A DNA stretch of 34,108 bases. Origin: an uncultured Bacteroidia bacterium (GTDB lineage Bacteria > Bacteroidota > Bacteroidia > Bacteroidales > UBA932). Of the stretch, positions 8,203 through 17,001 are shown piece after piece. The stretch lies in the NCBI GenBank assembly GCA_902761655.1, contig CACWLD010000017.1, positions 1 to 34,108 of the forward strand, read 5' to 3'. The notes under the pieces were generated by a model. The model was not told the origin of the DNA, ran no database searches, and saw only the letters and a list, made by a program, of their open reading frames with translations. Within the stretch, counting starts at the first letter, position 1. The number at the start of each line of letters is the position of its first letter. The translations under genes were made by a program, and so were the position numbers.

Positions 8203-10249
8203 GCCAGAACAGTTTGTCCGCCTCCCATGAATGGGTTCCCTGGGCTCCGGAATAGCCGTGCATCCCGTCAGGATAAATCATCAGTTCAAACTGCTTCCCG
8301 TTGCTCTGCAGCGCCGTGATCATCTGGAGCGTATTCTGGAAATGGACGTTGTCATCGCCAGTTCCGTGCGTGAGCTTGAGAACGCCGGAAGTCATTGATG
8401 CAGCGTGATTTACAGCACTGGCCACCTTGTATCCGTCCGGGTTGTTGGCCGGGGTGTCCATAAAGCGCTCAGTGTAATGCGTGTCGTACAGCATCCAGTC
8501 ATAGACGCCACCTCCTGCAATGCCGCAGCAGAATGAATCGCTGTGCTCCAGCAGCAGCATTGTTGTCATTGTGCCTCCAAAGGAGAAGCCCTCAATTCCA
8601 ATCTTGTCTCCCTGTACGTACGGCAGGCTCTTGAGATAATTGGCCCAGGTAACCGCATCCTGAACCGGAGTCGCCACCAGATTGCGGAAAATCTGGTCGA
8701 CGCCCGCGCGTCCGTTATGGCCTGAAGCCCTCACGTCAAAGGTTATGTGAATTATGCCGTTACGGCTCCACCACTGGTTCTTCTCAGAAGGAGCCCTCCA
8801 ACTCTCCCTTACGTACTTGGTGTCCGGTCCGCCGTAGATCTCGGCGTGAACGGGATACTTCTTTGAAGGGTCGAATCCCAGCGGATAAACTATATAAGCC
8901 TTCATCATAAGGCCGTCAACCGCCGGGATGCTTATTGTCTGGGCAAGGGCGTACTTGGAAGGATCGTAGTCAGGACCGGCGTTGTCCGCCACTTTGAAAG
9001 CGCTTCGCGCGGCGCGGGAGTCGTACGCGCGGCCGGGGGCCTGCGCTATCTTCCTCCCCTTCCACGCCTGCTCCGCGCGTGCCGTCTCATAGATCCACAG
9101 CTGGTTTGGCACCGTGAAGGAAGATACTCCGCATACGAAGTACTTTCCATCAGGAGAGAACGTCACGGAAGACACGTTCAGGTCCGGATCCGTAAGGGCG
9201 GTGATGTTACCCTTCTTGTCCGCCTTGTAGAGCGTGAAACGCGTGGTGGCGTCGCGGCGGGCAAGGTAGTATACATCGCCTTTCTTCTCGTCCACCCTTA
9301 CCAGGGAAACGTCCCAGTTCTCACCGCTGGTAAGGCGGCGGAACTCACTTCCGTCATAGGAAAGGAAGTATATCTGCTGCCAGCCGGTCTCAAACTCACG
9401 GCTCATATAAAGTCCTCTGTCAGTGAAGATTATACCCTCGAACCAGTTGAGCCAGGTGGGATACTCCTCGTGGTATATGCTCTTCTTGGAGCCATCCACA
9501 ACACTCACCGCATACAGGTCTATGGTATTCTGCACGCGCGGCTCGCGGGCAATGTAAAAGTCCTTGCTGTCCGGTCCCCAGAAAGGAATTCCAAAGTACT
9601 GGTCCTCCTTGGGATCGAAGTCAGCCCACACTATATTGGAAGGCCTGTCCAGGTCAATCATTCCAATCTTCACCTCAGGGTTGGTCTCACCAGCCTTTGG
9701 ATAGCGTGTCTGCTTCAGGGTTCCGTCCTGCCCCCTTGGGGAATAGATGGGGAACATTGGAACCTTTGAATTGTCAAAGCGGTAGAACCCTATCTTCTTT
9801 GAATCCGGTGACCACCAGAACGCCTTGTACATTGAAGGGCGGCCAAGGATTTCCTCATAATATACCCAGGAGGCATAACCGTTCAGAATCACATCGGACC
9901 CGTCATAGGTAAGCCTTGTCTCTGCACCTGTGGCGCAGTCCGCAACGTACAGGTCGTTGTCACGGGTAAATGCCAGTTTTGTAGAATCCGGAGAGTAGGT
10001 CAGGTTCACCGCGCCCTGCGGGCGGATTGGGAACTGTGAATACTTGTCCGGCGCGTGTACACCCTTGGTTATCCTGTAGGAAGGGACGGTAACGCTGAAC
10101 GTGGCGCTGTCCGCGTACGTAGGAGAAGTGGAGAAGACCACTTCCTTGTCGCTAATCCACTTCCACCTTGAAGGAATGTTCTGGAATTCCTGTCCACGCA
10201 GTGACAGACAGGCGGCTGCGGCCGCCAGAAGGATCATTAACTTTCTCAT
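8186..10249 (-). CDS. S9B family peptidase, dipeptidyl peptidase IV-like
   Basis: The 687-residue exported serine peptidase starts with a signal peptide (MRKLMILLAAAAACLSLRGQ). An N-terminal beta-propeller carries the DPP-IV substrate-anchoring Glu pair in WVYYEE (128-133). The C-terminal alpha/beta hydrolase has Ser556 in GFSFGG, Asp632 in HGTGDDNVHF and His664 in DGMHGYSG. DPP-IV enzymes release X-Pro dipeptides and in Bacteroidota serve periplasmic or surface peptide use. The nucleophile motif is GFSFGG where GWSYGG is more usual. The start overlaps the RecD-like gene by 4 nt, so it is the last gene of the 15129-8186 run. Confidence 0.93.
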   Translation of the reverse strand: MRKLMILLAAAAACLSLRGQEFQNIPSRWKWISDKEVVFSTSPTYADSATFSVTVPSYRITKGVHAPDKYSQFPIRPQGAVNLTYSPDSTKLAFTRDNDLYVADCATGAETRLTYDGSDVILNGYASWVYYEEILGRPSMYKAFWWSPDSKKIGFYRFDNSKVPMFPIYSPRGQDGTLKQTRYPKAGETNPEVKIGMIDLDRPSNIVWADFDPKEDQYFGIPFWGPDSKDFYIAREPRVQNTIDLYAVSVVDGSKKSIYHEEYPTWLNWFEGIIFTDRGLYMSREFETGWQQIYFLSYDGSEFRRLTSGENWDVSLVRVDEKKGDVYYLARRDATTRFTLYKADKKGNITALTDPDLNVSSVTFSPDGKYFVCGVSSFTVPNQLWIYETARAEQAWKGRKIAQAPGRAYDSRAARSAFKVADNAGPDYDPSKYALAQTISIPAVDGLMMKAYIVYPLGFDPSKKYPVHAEIYGGPDTKYVRESWRAPSEKNQWWSRNGIIHITFDVRASGHNGRAGVDQIFRNLVATPVQDAVTWANYLKSLPYVQGDKIGIEGFSFGGTMTTMLLLEHSDSFCCGIAGGGVYDWMLYDTHYTERFMDTPANNPDGYKVASAVNHAASMTSGVLKLTHGTGDDNVHFQNTLQMITALQSNGKQFELMIYPDGMHGYSGAQGTHSWEADKLFWLRNLK

Positions 10250-11670
10250 ATGAAGAATCTGTCGTTAAAATTAACAAGGTAAACTTTTTCCACGGCGCGC
10301 GTGAGGGCGGTATAAAGCCATTTGAGGTCATCCAGGCTCTGCTCTTCCTGCCAGAAAGGGCAGTCTATGAAAACGCAGCTCCACTGGCCTCCCTGCGACT
10401 TATGGCAGGTAACCGCGGCGGCGTATTTCAGCTGGAGCGCATTGAAATAAGGGTCTTCCCTCACGGCATCGTACCGTTTCTTGCGGGAAGTGATATGGGA
10501 ATAATCCTCGTTAACCCCCTGATACAACGCATTCTGCTGCTCAAATGTCAGTGACGCGGATTCCGATTCCAACGTATCCAGGCACACCTTTGCACTCACC
10601 TCAACGTCCCCGTAATCTGGAAACTGGAGCCTTGCCTTGGCAAAATGCAGCCCATACCGCTCCTCGAAGCCTTTTATGCTCATCAGCCGCGCTATGTCTC
10701 CGTTTGCAATATAATCCATTTCTTCCACGTCCTCAAGAAACTGGTAGCAATTCTTTACTATCATCAGTTTCTCCCCGCGCACCAGCCTGTCCTCCTTGAA
10801 CTCCACCATTGAGCGTATCCCAAGGTTGTAGCGTATGGCCATCTTGTTGGAGCGGCACAGCACAATGCAGTCATCGTCCCCATAGCGGGAGTACGCGTCC
10901 GTAAGTGTCTCTATCAACTCCCCTCCGGACACCCGCTGTATGTCGTCGAACCCCTTCAGGTCCAGCTTTATCTTTGTGTCGGCGCCCTGCGCCGATATCA
11001 TCTTCCTCAGAATGGTGGCGTTGTGCAATATGCCTGACTCCCTTTGCTGGCGCGTCACCGTGGTGAGGGTGGCGTACCTTACGCCCCCGAAGCCATCCAT
11101 ATACGCTTCAGACAGCGCCGGACTGCAGTCCAGGCCCACCGGGGGCAGCTGCGCTGCATCCCCTATCAGGATAAGCCTGCAGTCCGCTCCCGCCCTCACG
11201 TAATTCACAAGGTCCTCCAGAAGGTTTCCGGAGCCGAAAACCACGCCCTCCGGCCTATCCTGTCCTTCCGCTCCAATGAGGGAGACCTCATCCACTACAA
11301 ACAGGGTATCCTTGCTTTTATTGTAGTCCAGAGTAAAGCGTCCCATTCCGTCCGCTCCCACTGACTTCTGCCTGTAAATGCCCTTGTGGATGGTGCAGGC
11401 GGGCTTCCCTGTGTATTGGGAAAGCACCTTTGCCGCACGCCCCGTAGGGGCCATCAGCTTGCATTTTATGTTCAGGGAAACCAGGGAGTTTACTACGGCG
11501 GCAATGGCCGTGGTCTTGCCCGTGCCGGCATATCCGTTCACCACCATTATGTCAGCGTCATCACCCGTAAGGAATGCGGCTATGTCCCGCAGCAGTGAAT
11601 CCTGGCAGGATGTAGCCTCAACGCCCAGATGGGAAATGAAGTCCTTATACAGAAAACCGCCCCTGTCCAC
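10246..11670 (-). CDS. RecD-like SF1B DNA helicase
   Basis: The 474-residue ATP-dependent helicase has motif I GYAGTGKT (46-53), motif II VVDEVSLI (Asp127-Glu128), motif III GDAAQLPPVG, the UvrD_C_2 motif AVTCHKSQGGQW, and motif VI YTALTRAVEKVYLV near the C-terminus. It is shorter than RecD2 (about 700+) and lacks its N-terminal region, matching the compact RecD-like/Dda-like helicases common in Bacteroidota. A 5'-3' polarity is inferred from the family. The start is a GTG at 11670, 6 nt after the trkH stop. The purine-rich stretch AAGAAGAGG abuts it, but too close for an ordinary Shine-Dalgarno. It overlaps the downstream peptidase gene by 4 nt. Confidence 0.9.
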   Translation of the reverse strand: MDRGGFLYKDFISHLGVEATSCQDSLLRDIAAFLTGDDADIMVVNGYAGTGKTTAIAAVVNSLVSLNIKCKLMAPTGRAAKVLSQYTGKPACTIHKGIYRQKSVGADGMGRFTLDYNKSKDTLFVVDEVSLIGAEGQDRPEGVVFGSGNLLEDLVNYVRAGADCRLILIGDAAQLPPVGLDCSPALSEAYMDGFGGVRYATLTTVTRQQRESGILHNATILRKMISAQGADTKIKLDLKGFDDIQRVSGGELIETLTDAYSRYGDDDCIVLCRSNKMAIRYNLGIRSMVEFKEDRLVRGEKLMIVKNCYQFLEDVEEMDYIANGDIARLMSIKGFEERYGLHFAKARLQFPDYGDVEVSAKVCLDTLESESASLTFEQQNALYQGVNEDYSHITSRKKRYDAVREDPYFNALQLKYAAAVTCHKSQGGQWSCVFIDCPFWQEEQSLDDLKWLYTALTRAVEKVYLVNFNDRFFI

Positions 11671-11676
11671 CTCTTC

Positions 11677-13131
11677 TTACTTTCTATTGTCCAGTCCAAG
11701 CAGCATTCCCATAACGGCAAGGATAGGATAGATTTCCACGCGTCCAAGGAACATATCCAGGGTAAAAAGGAACTTGGCCGTATCCGGGACCCAGTTGTAA
11801 TTGCCCATAGTTCCCATCCTGCCAATGGAAGGTCCCACGTTGCTCAGCATAGCCAGTGAACCAGCAAAGGAATACTCTCCGCTCAGGCCAGTAAGGGAAA
11901 CCAACAGTATGGACACCAGCATCACCAAAAAGTAGATGTTAATGTACATTGTATGTGGATTGATATCCTCATCCTTCAGTATGACCCTTCCCAAACGGAC
12001 CTCGTTCACGGCAGACGGATTCAGGATCCTTCCTACGTGCAGGCCTATTCTTTTGAAGAGCAACATTATGCGGTCAACTTTGATACCGCAGCTGGTGGAC
12101 CCGGCACAACCGCACATCAAGGCTACGAATATCAGCAGGTAATTGGGCACGAAGCCCCAGTTCAGGTTGTCCGTTATGGCAAATCCGGATGTAGAGGCCG
12201 TACTTATTGTCTGGAAAACGCCCTCCCGGATTGCCCTCTCAACACTCAGCGTAGGATCCTGGAATTTGAGTGAAACAGCCAGAAGTGTACTTGTTACTAT
12301 CAGGGAACCCAGGTAGAAAAAGAAGACCGGATTCTTGAAAGGTTTCAGGGAGCGTTTGACTACAGCCAGGTATATACTTCCAAAATGGATGGAAGCCAGG
12401 AAAAGGAAAACTATGGTGACTATCTCCACTCCAAGGGAATCATATGCTCCCAAGGAAAGGTTCTTTGTGCTGAAACCACCAGTGGCACAAACGCTGAAGG
12501 CGTGGCATACAGCATCGAAAGGAGACATCCCCACAATCAGGAAGGCAATGAAAGCCATAGCCATCAGACCCAGGTAAACATAAGCGAATATGCTTGAAGT
12601 CTGGTTGGACCTAGCCCTGTAGCCGTTCTTGGACAGGTTAGAAACCTCCAGACTGGTAAGACGAAGTTTCATTGGGCTGGTATTGGGCAGTATCAGCAGC
12701 AGGAACACCACTACTCCCAAACCACCAATGAAATGGGTGGAACTGCGCCAGAAAAGAAGGCTCTTGGGAAGCGCTTCTATGTCTTCCAAGATAGTGGCTC
12801 CCGTAGTTGTAAAACCGGATACGCTTTCAAACCAGGCGTTAGACAGGTCAAATGGGCCGCCCCAAAGAGCATAGGGCAGCATTCCAAACACAAAAGACAT
12901 CAGCCAGGAAAGGAAGATGATTACAAAACCGTCCCTGAGTGATATGGAGGAAGAACGCCGGACAAAAATAAAGGGGAAGGCGCCAAGGGTGAACGTGATT
13001 ATAAAACTGATCACCATTGGCGTCAAGGCTCCGTCATTGTATATCAGCGAGACCAATATGGACAGGAACATGAACAATGCGCAAACAAGGAGCGCAAAAC
13101 CCACATTCCTGCTTATCGCTTTATAGTTCAT
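11677..13131 (-). CDS. trkH: TrkH-family potassium uptake protein
   Basis: The 484-residue inner-membrane protein has about 10-12 TM helices. The four pore-loop repeats are visible as TTTGAT (after SVSGF), CATGGFST, ASTSGFA and SNVGPS, which form the K+ selectivity filter. Trk/Ktr channels usually need a cytosolic TrkA/KtrA RCK subunit, and none is in this window. The start codon lies inside the 3' end of the upstream two-TM protein gene (11-nt overlap, 13121-13131), which implies translational coupling. The stop is 6 nt before the helicase gene. Confidence 0.93.
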   Translation of the reverse strand: MNYKAISRNVGFALLVCALFMFLSILVSLIYNDGALTPMVISFIITFTLGAFPFIFVRRSSSISLRDGFVIIFLSWLMSFVFGMLPYALWGGPFDLSNAWFESVSGFTTTGATILEDIEALPKSLLFWRSSTHFIGGLGVVVFLLLILPNTSPMKLRLTSLEVSNLSKNGYRARSNQTSSIFAYVYLGLMAMAFIAFLIVGMSPFDAVCHAFSVCATGGFSTKNLSLGAYDSLGVEIVTIVFLFLASIHFGSIYLAVVKRSLKPFKNPVFFFYLGSLIVTSTLLAVSLKFQDPTLSVERAIREGVFQTISTASTSGFAITDNLNWGFVPNYLLIFVALMCGCAGSTSCGIKVDRIMLLFKRIGLHVGRILNPSAVNEVRLGRVILKDEDINPHTMYINIYFLVMLVSILLVSLTGLSGEYSFAGSLAMLSNVGPSIGRMGTMGNYNWVPDTAKFLFTLDMFLGRVEIYPILAVMGMLLGLDNRK

Positions 13132-13915
13132 CCTCCGGCTGGATTTCTTGATTCTTTATGGATGAAAGGCGTTTGCGCATCTGCTGATTCTCTGCAATGA
13201 GGTCCGATATGCCGGAGTTCAGGTCCCGCAACTGGTCGTCACCGTCAAAATCGTATGAGTATTTCTTGTTATATGACCTGTAGTTCTTGAGGCCGTCAAG
13301 CATCTTGTACAGCGGATTCACATAGAACGAGAGCAGGAAGAACAGCAGCATCAGAACCAGCAGGAGGCCTCCTCCCACGGCCACTATCATAGGGATGACG
13401 CTTCTATTAAGGCCAGTGTCGTATGTCTGGGAATATTCCGCCAGATCCTTGTAGGTCATATTGCCCGCTTCCCCGATGGCTGCCACAAGAGCCTCATAAT
13501 CAGGCTGGAGCTCATCAAAATACCAAGCCCTAGAATCTACGAAGTCAGAAAGGAGCACGTCTTCCAGGTCGTTGGCAGTGGTGATATAGTTGTTTAGGGC
13601 GAACGATATCTTTTCAGCGTTGGGGAGTTTCATAGCCTTCTCTAAGAATACCGGGGTGTCGAACTTTGGCAGCACGGTAATCTCCTCGTCGCCCACTACC
13701 TTGAGGACGTCCATATTATATACCACGCACATTGAATAGAGGCTCTCGGTGAGGTTGAGCTGGTTTATGCTCTCGCTTACCTGAACGGACACCCTGCTGT
13801 TCATCCTCTGATATTCCAAAAATGAAATGAGGCCGGATGCCAGCAGCATTATGGCAATTGCGCTGAGGCTCAGCACCAATTTTGTCTTAAGGGAAAAAGC
13901 TTTCTTCTTGCTCAT
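13121..13915 (-). CDS. Two-TM sensor-like membrane protein, HAMP-like, no output domain
   Basis: The 264-residue protein has a short basic N-terminus, TM1 at about 12-33, an extracytoplasmic largely helical region of about 140 residues, TM2 at about 173-198 and a cytoplasmic tail. The tail begins YVNPLYKMLDGLK, which resembles a HAMP entry (Pro after TM2), and continues as a probable coiled coil (DQLRDLNSGISDLIAENQQMRKRL). This is the layout of four-helix-bundle chemoreceptor or histidine kinase sensors, but no kinase, cyclase or methyl-accepting domain follows. It sits 8 nt after the ROK gene and overlaps trkH by 11 nt, so a link to K+ uptake is plausible but only inferred. Confidence 0.7.
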   Translation of the reverse strand: MSKKKAFSLKTKLVLSLSAIAIMLLASGLISFLEYQRMNSRVSVQVSESINQLNLTESLYSMCVVYNMDVLKVVGDEEITVLPKFDTPVFLEKAMKLPNAEKISFALNNYITTANDLEDVLLSDFVDSRAWYFDELQPDYEALVAAIGEAGNMTYKDLAEYSQTYDTGLNRSVIPMIVAVGGGLLLVLMLLFFLLSFYVNPLYKMLDGLKNYRSYNKKYSYDFDGDDQLRDLNSGISDLIAENQQMRKRLSSIKNQEIQPEDEL

Positions 13916-13923
13916 TGTTTACA

Positions 13924-15129
13924 CTACATTAAACCCAGGAACTTGCTGCGCGCTATAAGGCAGTCTCCTATGCCTGCAGCCTTGCGGCCCAATGTTGAGA
14001 AGCGTATCACGGTATCCGAGCTTACCTTGTTCAGGGACTGCTTCTTGACGGCAGTCTTGATAGGGAACATAAGGTAGTCTCCGCCCACGATAAGGCGTCC
14101 TCCAATAACTACAAGGCCGGGGTTGAATATATTGATAAGGCCTGCGATGCCCCTTCCAAGGGCTTCGCCCACCTTACCGATGGCGTCTATGCTCAGGACA
14201 TCCTCGTCCTTTATGGCGCCAAGGATGTCTTCAAGGTCAATCTGATCTCCCGCGCGGTACTTTGCGGCAAGGCTGGAGGCCCGGCCGGCGGCCAGTTCGT
14301 CCATAATGATATGATGCAGGGCGGATCCCGAAGCACCCGTCTCAAGGCAGCCTATCTTTCCGCAACGGCATATCTTGTCGTTGTCCAGAAGGGGGAAATG
14401 TCCAATCTCGCCGGAGAAACCGGACTTGCCGTAATACAGCTTGCCATCCAGGATCATACCCATTCCAAGACCCCAGCTGAGGTTGATGAACAACATATTG
14501 TTCTCCATTCTGGTCTGCTCGTCGGAGAGGTACTCTCCAAAAGTCATTGCCCTGGAGTCATTCTCGATGTTCACGGGCACCTTGAGCTCGTTCTGGAAGA
14601 TGGCCTTGAGGGGAAGGTCGTCACGGACAAAGTAGCTGAGGCTGTAGCCTTCCTCCGGGTTGACCCTTCCGGAAAGGCTTACGCCCACTCCGTGGACCTT
14701 GTCCCAGGAGATGCCCTGCTCCGCTACAATGTTCTTGACTATGCTGCAAATCTCTTTGAAGGAGTCCGCATTGGACTGAAGGACAAATTCTATGTCCTGG
14801 ACAAAACATTCAAGGTTGCCCTTAAAATCCGTGATGGCTACGTGGAAGTGCCTGCGTGCTACATCAACGCCCACGAAATACCCGGCATTGGGATTGAGGC
14901 CGAATATACTGGGACGCCTTCCACCGGAGGTGCCTTGCTTGCCAAGGTCCTGGAGGAATCCTTCCGCGATAAGTTCCTGCACTAGTTTAGTCGAGGTAGG
15001 GATGGATGTCCCTATTTCATTTGAAATCTCAGCTATGGAATAGCTGTCGTTTTGCAAATAGAGGCTTAAGATCTGTCTTTTAAGCAACGCTGATTTGCTT
15101 GAAGGTTCGTCTAAGAAAGATTTAGGCAT
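13924..15129 (-). CDS. ROK family transcriptional regulator (NagC/Mlc-like)
   Basis: The 401-residue protein has an N-terminal winged helix-turn-helix (about 12-70, YSIAEISNEIGTSIPTSTKLV) followed by a ROK domain. The sugar/catalytic loop is NIENDSRAM (Asp191). The zinc site is EIGH (His244) with C-x-C-G-x2-GCLE (Cys254, 256, 261). ROK repressors sense sugars or sugar phosphates, and the ligand cannot be read here. The intact Glu-His and Asp motifs mean a sugar-kinase-like fold with conserved active-site residues. It is the first gene of a tight minus-strand run with the sensor-like protein, trkH, helicase and DPP-IV genes, so autoregulation of the run is possible. Confidence 0.9.
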   Translation of the reverse strand: MPKSFLDEPSSKSALLKRQILSLYLQNDSYSIAEISNEIGTSIPTSTKLVQELIAEGFLQDLGKQGTSGGRRPSIFGLNPNAGYFVGVDVARRHFHVAITDFKGNLECFVQDIEFVLQSNADSFKEICSIVKNIVAEQGISWDKVHGVGVSLSGRVNPEEGYSLSYFVRDDLPLKAIFQNELKVPVNIENDSRAMTFGEYLSDEQTRMENNMLFINLSWGLGMGMILDGKLYYGKSGFSGEIGHFPLLDNDKICRCGKIGCLETGASGSALHHIIMDELAAGRASSLAAKYRAGDQIDLEDILGAIKDEDVLSIDAIGKVGEALGRGIAGLINIFNPGLVVIGGRLIVGGDYLMFPIKTAVKKQSLNKVSSDTVIRFSTLGRKAAGIGDCLIARSKFLGLM

Positions 15130-15179
15130 AAGTGAAAGTCTTCTAGTGTATTAAATAGTTTGATAATTAGTTTAACGTT

Positions 15180-15210
15180 CAAATTTATAAAGATTTTGAT
15201 AAAAAAACAA
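15180..15210 (-). promoter_or_regulatory. Predicted promoter of the ROK-trkH-peptidase run
   Basis: On the minus strand TTG (15208-15210) is followed after 20 nt by TAAATTTG (15180-15187), a good match to the Bacteroidota -33/-7 promoter. It lies immediately downstream of the glnS terminator and about 50 nt upstream of the ROK start. Confidence 0.5.
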
Positions 15211-15239
15211 TGCCGATTAAAAAAATTTTTTAATCGGCA
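15211..15239 (-). terminator. Rho-independent terminator of glnS (perfect dyad)
   Basis: A perfect inverted repeat, TGCCGATTAAAAAA / TTTTTTAATCGGCA, has one unpaired base at its centre. On the minus strand it is followed by TTGTTTTTTT. It lies 24 nt past the glnS stop, which fits an intrinsic terminator. Because it directly abuts the ROK promoter, an operator role cannot be excluded. Confidence 0.75.
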
Positions 15240-15263
15240 CGCAAATATTTGATTCAAAGTTAC

Positions 15264-16919
15264 TTATTCCGGCTTATAAGAGTCTTTCAACGCCACTGTC
15301 TTATTGAAGACGGGCTTTTCTGGTGTACTGTCCTTGTCTTTTATGTAGTATCCTACACGCTCAAACTGGACTGCAAGGCCGGACTGGTCCTCCAGGAGGG
15401 CAGGCTCTGCGAATCCCTTTGCTATTACCAGGGAGTCCGGATTCAGGAAATCCTTGTAGTCCTTGTCCTCTGGAACCTGGCTCATATCTGCAAGGGTGAA
15501 CAGGCGGTCATAGTTGCGGAGTTCTATCTCTTTCATATAAGCGGTGCTTACCCAGTGGATGGTGCCCTTTACGGAGCGCCACTCTCCGCCGCCCGGCCTG
15601 GTGGCAGGGTCATATGTACACTTGAGCTCCACTACCTTGCCGTCAGCGTCCTTGATAACTTCATTGCATTTGATGATGTAGGTATATTTGAGGCGGACTT
15701 CCCCGTCCGGTTTCAGGCGGAAGAACTTCTTTGGAGCGTCCTCCATAAAGTCAGCCCTGTCAATGAGAAGTTCTCCGGTGAATGGAACCTTGCGGGTTGC
15801 GCCTTCCGGCTCCGCAGGATTGAGCGGGCAGTCATACCACTCCACCTGTCCTTCCGGCCAGTTGGTAAGGGTGATCTTTATTGGATCGTCAGAAACTACC
15901 ATATAGCGGTTGGACCTAGCGTTAAGGTCCTGGCGGACGCACCACTCCAGCAACTGTATGTCCATAAGTTGGTCACGCTTGCTCACGCCTATCTTCTCGC
16001 AGAACATCTTGAGGGATTCCGCGGTGTAGCCGCGGCGGCGGACGCCGCAAAGCGTTGGCATTCGCGGATCGTCCCATCCGGCTACGAGGCCTTTCTGAAC
16101 AAGTTCAAGAAGCTTGCGCTTGCTCATCAGGGTGTAGGTGAGGTTCAGGCGGGCGAACTCGTACTGATGGCTGGGGAATATGCCCAGGGTCTGGATGAAC
16201 CAGTCGTACAGAGGACGGTGGACGTCAAACTCAAGGGTGCATATTGAGTGGGTGATGTGCTCTATGGAGTCGCACTGGCCGTGGGTGTAGTCATACATAG
16301 GATAGATGCACCACTTGTCTCCGGTACGGTGATGGCTCGCGTGCTTGATGCGGTACAGGAGAGGGTCGCGGAACATCATATTGGGGTGGGCCATATCTAT
16401 CTTGGCGCGGAGGACTTTCTCGCCATCGGCATATTTACCCTCTTTCATCTCACGGAAGAGCTTGAGGTTTTCCTCCACGCTGCGGTTGCGGTACGGGCTC
16501 TCGGTTCCGGGAGTCTCCACGGTGCCGCGGTGGGCGGAGATTTCTTCCTGGGTCTCGTCATCGACATAGGCCAGGCCGCGCTTGATGAGCTGCTCGGCCC
16601 ACTCGTAAAGTTGGTCGAAATAGTCCGATGCGTAGAGCTCGTTCTCCCACTGGAAGCCCATCCAGCGGATGTCTTCCTTGATGGCGTCTACATATTCCGT
16701 GTCTTCCTTGGTGGGATTGGTGTCGTCATATCGCAGATTGGTCTTACCGCCATATTTCTGGGCAAGGCCAAAGTTTATGCAAAGGCTTTTGGCGTGTCCA
16801 AGATGAAGGTAACCGTTTGGCTCCGGAGGGAAGCGAGTCATTATGCTGGTGACTTTGCCGGATTTGAGGTCGTCCTCAATTATTTCCTCCAGGAAATTAA
16901 GCTTTTTCTGCTCTTCCAT
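15264..16919 (-). CDS. glnS: Glutaminyl-tRNA synthetase
   Basis: The 551-residue class Ib aminoacyl-tRNA synthetase attaches Gln to tRNA-Gln. The HIGH-type motif is PEPNGYLHLGHAKS (HLGH at 39-42) and the KMSKS-type motif is MSKRK (265-269). The anticodon-binding beta-barrels occupy the C-terminal portion (GEVRLKYTYIIKC, KGTIHWVS, EKPVFNKTVALKDSYKPE). Length matches E. coli GlnS (554). Its presence means direct Gln charging rather than only the GatCAB route. It is transcribed alone: divergent from yicC, with a terminator at 15211-15239. Confidence 0.96.
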   Translation of the reverse strand: MEEQKKLNFLEEIIEDDLKSGKVTSIMTRFPPEPNGYLHLGHAKSLCINFGLAQKYGGKTNLRYDDTNPTKEDTEYVDAIKEDIRWMGFQWENELYASDYFDQLYEWAEQLIKRGLAYVDDETQEEISAHRGTVETPGTESPYRNRSVEENLKLFREMKEGKYADGEKVLRAKIDMAHPNMMFRDPLLYRIKHASHHRTGDKWCIYPMYDYTHGQCDSIEHITHSICTLEFDVHRPLYDWFIQTLGIFPSHQYEFARLNLTYTLMSKRKLLELVQKGLVAGWDDPRMPTLCGVRRRGYTAESLKMFCEKIGVSKRDQLMDIQLLEWCVRQDLNARSNRYMVVSDDPIKITLTNWPEGQVEWYDCPLNPAEPEGATRKVPFTGELLIDRADFMEDAPKKFFRLKPDGEVRLKYTYIIKCNEVIKDADGKVVELKCTYDPATRPGGGEWRSVKGTIHWVSTAYMKEIELRNYDRLFTLADMSQVPEDKDYKDFLNPDSLVIAKGFAEPALLEDQSGLAVQFERVGYYIKDKDSTPEKPVFNKTVALKDSYKPE

Positions 16920-16944
16920 ACTATATGCTGTTATTTAGAACTAG

Positions 16945-16952
16945 CAAATATA
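16945..16952 (-). promoter_or_regulatory. Predicted -7 box of glnS
   Basis: The minus strand reads TATATTTG, an exact TAnnTTTG match 25 nt before the glnS start. It is back to back with the yicC box about 20 nt away. No clear -33 element is seen. Confidence 0.5.
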
Positions 16953-16973
16953 GTAATTCGTGCGGATTATTTT

Positions 16974-16981
16974 TATTTTTG
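16974..16981 (+). promoter_or_regulatory. Predicted -7 box of yicC
   Basis: TATTTTTG matches TAnnTTTG, 20 nt before the chosen yicC ATG at 17002. Its position also argues against the upstream in-frame start at 16960, which would lie before the promoter. Confidence 0.5.
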
Positions 16982-17001
16982 TATTGCTAAAAGAACAACA
17001 G

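Noticed and set aside
15249-16247. Plus-strand 332-codon open frame
   Set aside because: It is antisense to glnS, which has full-length homology and both catalytic motifs.
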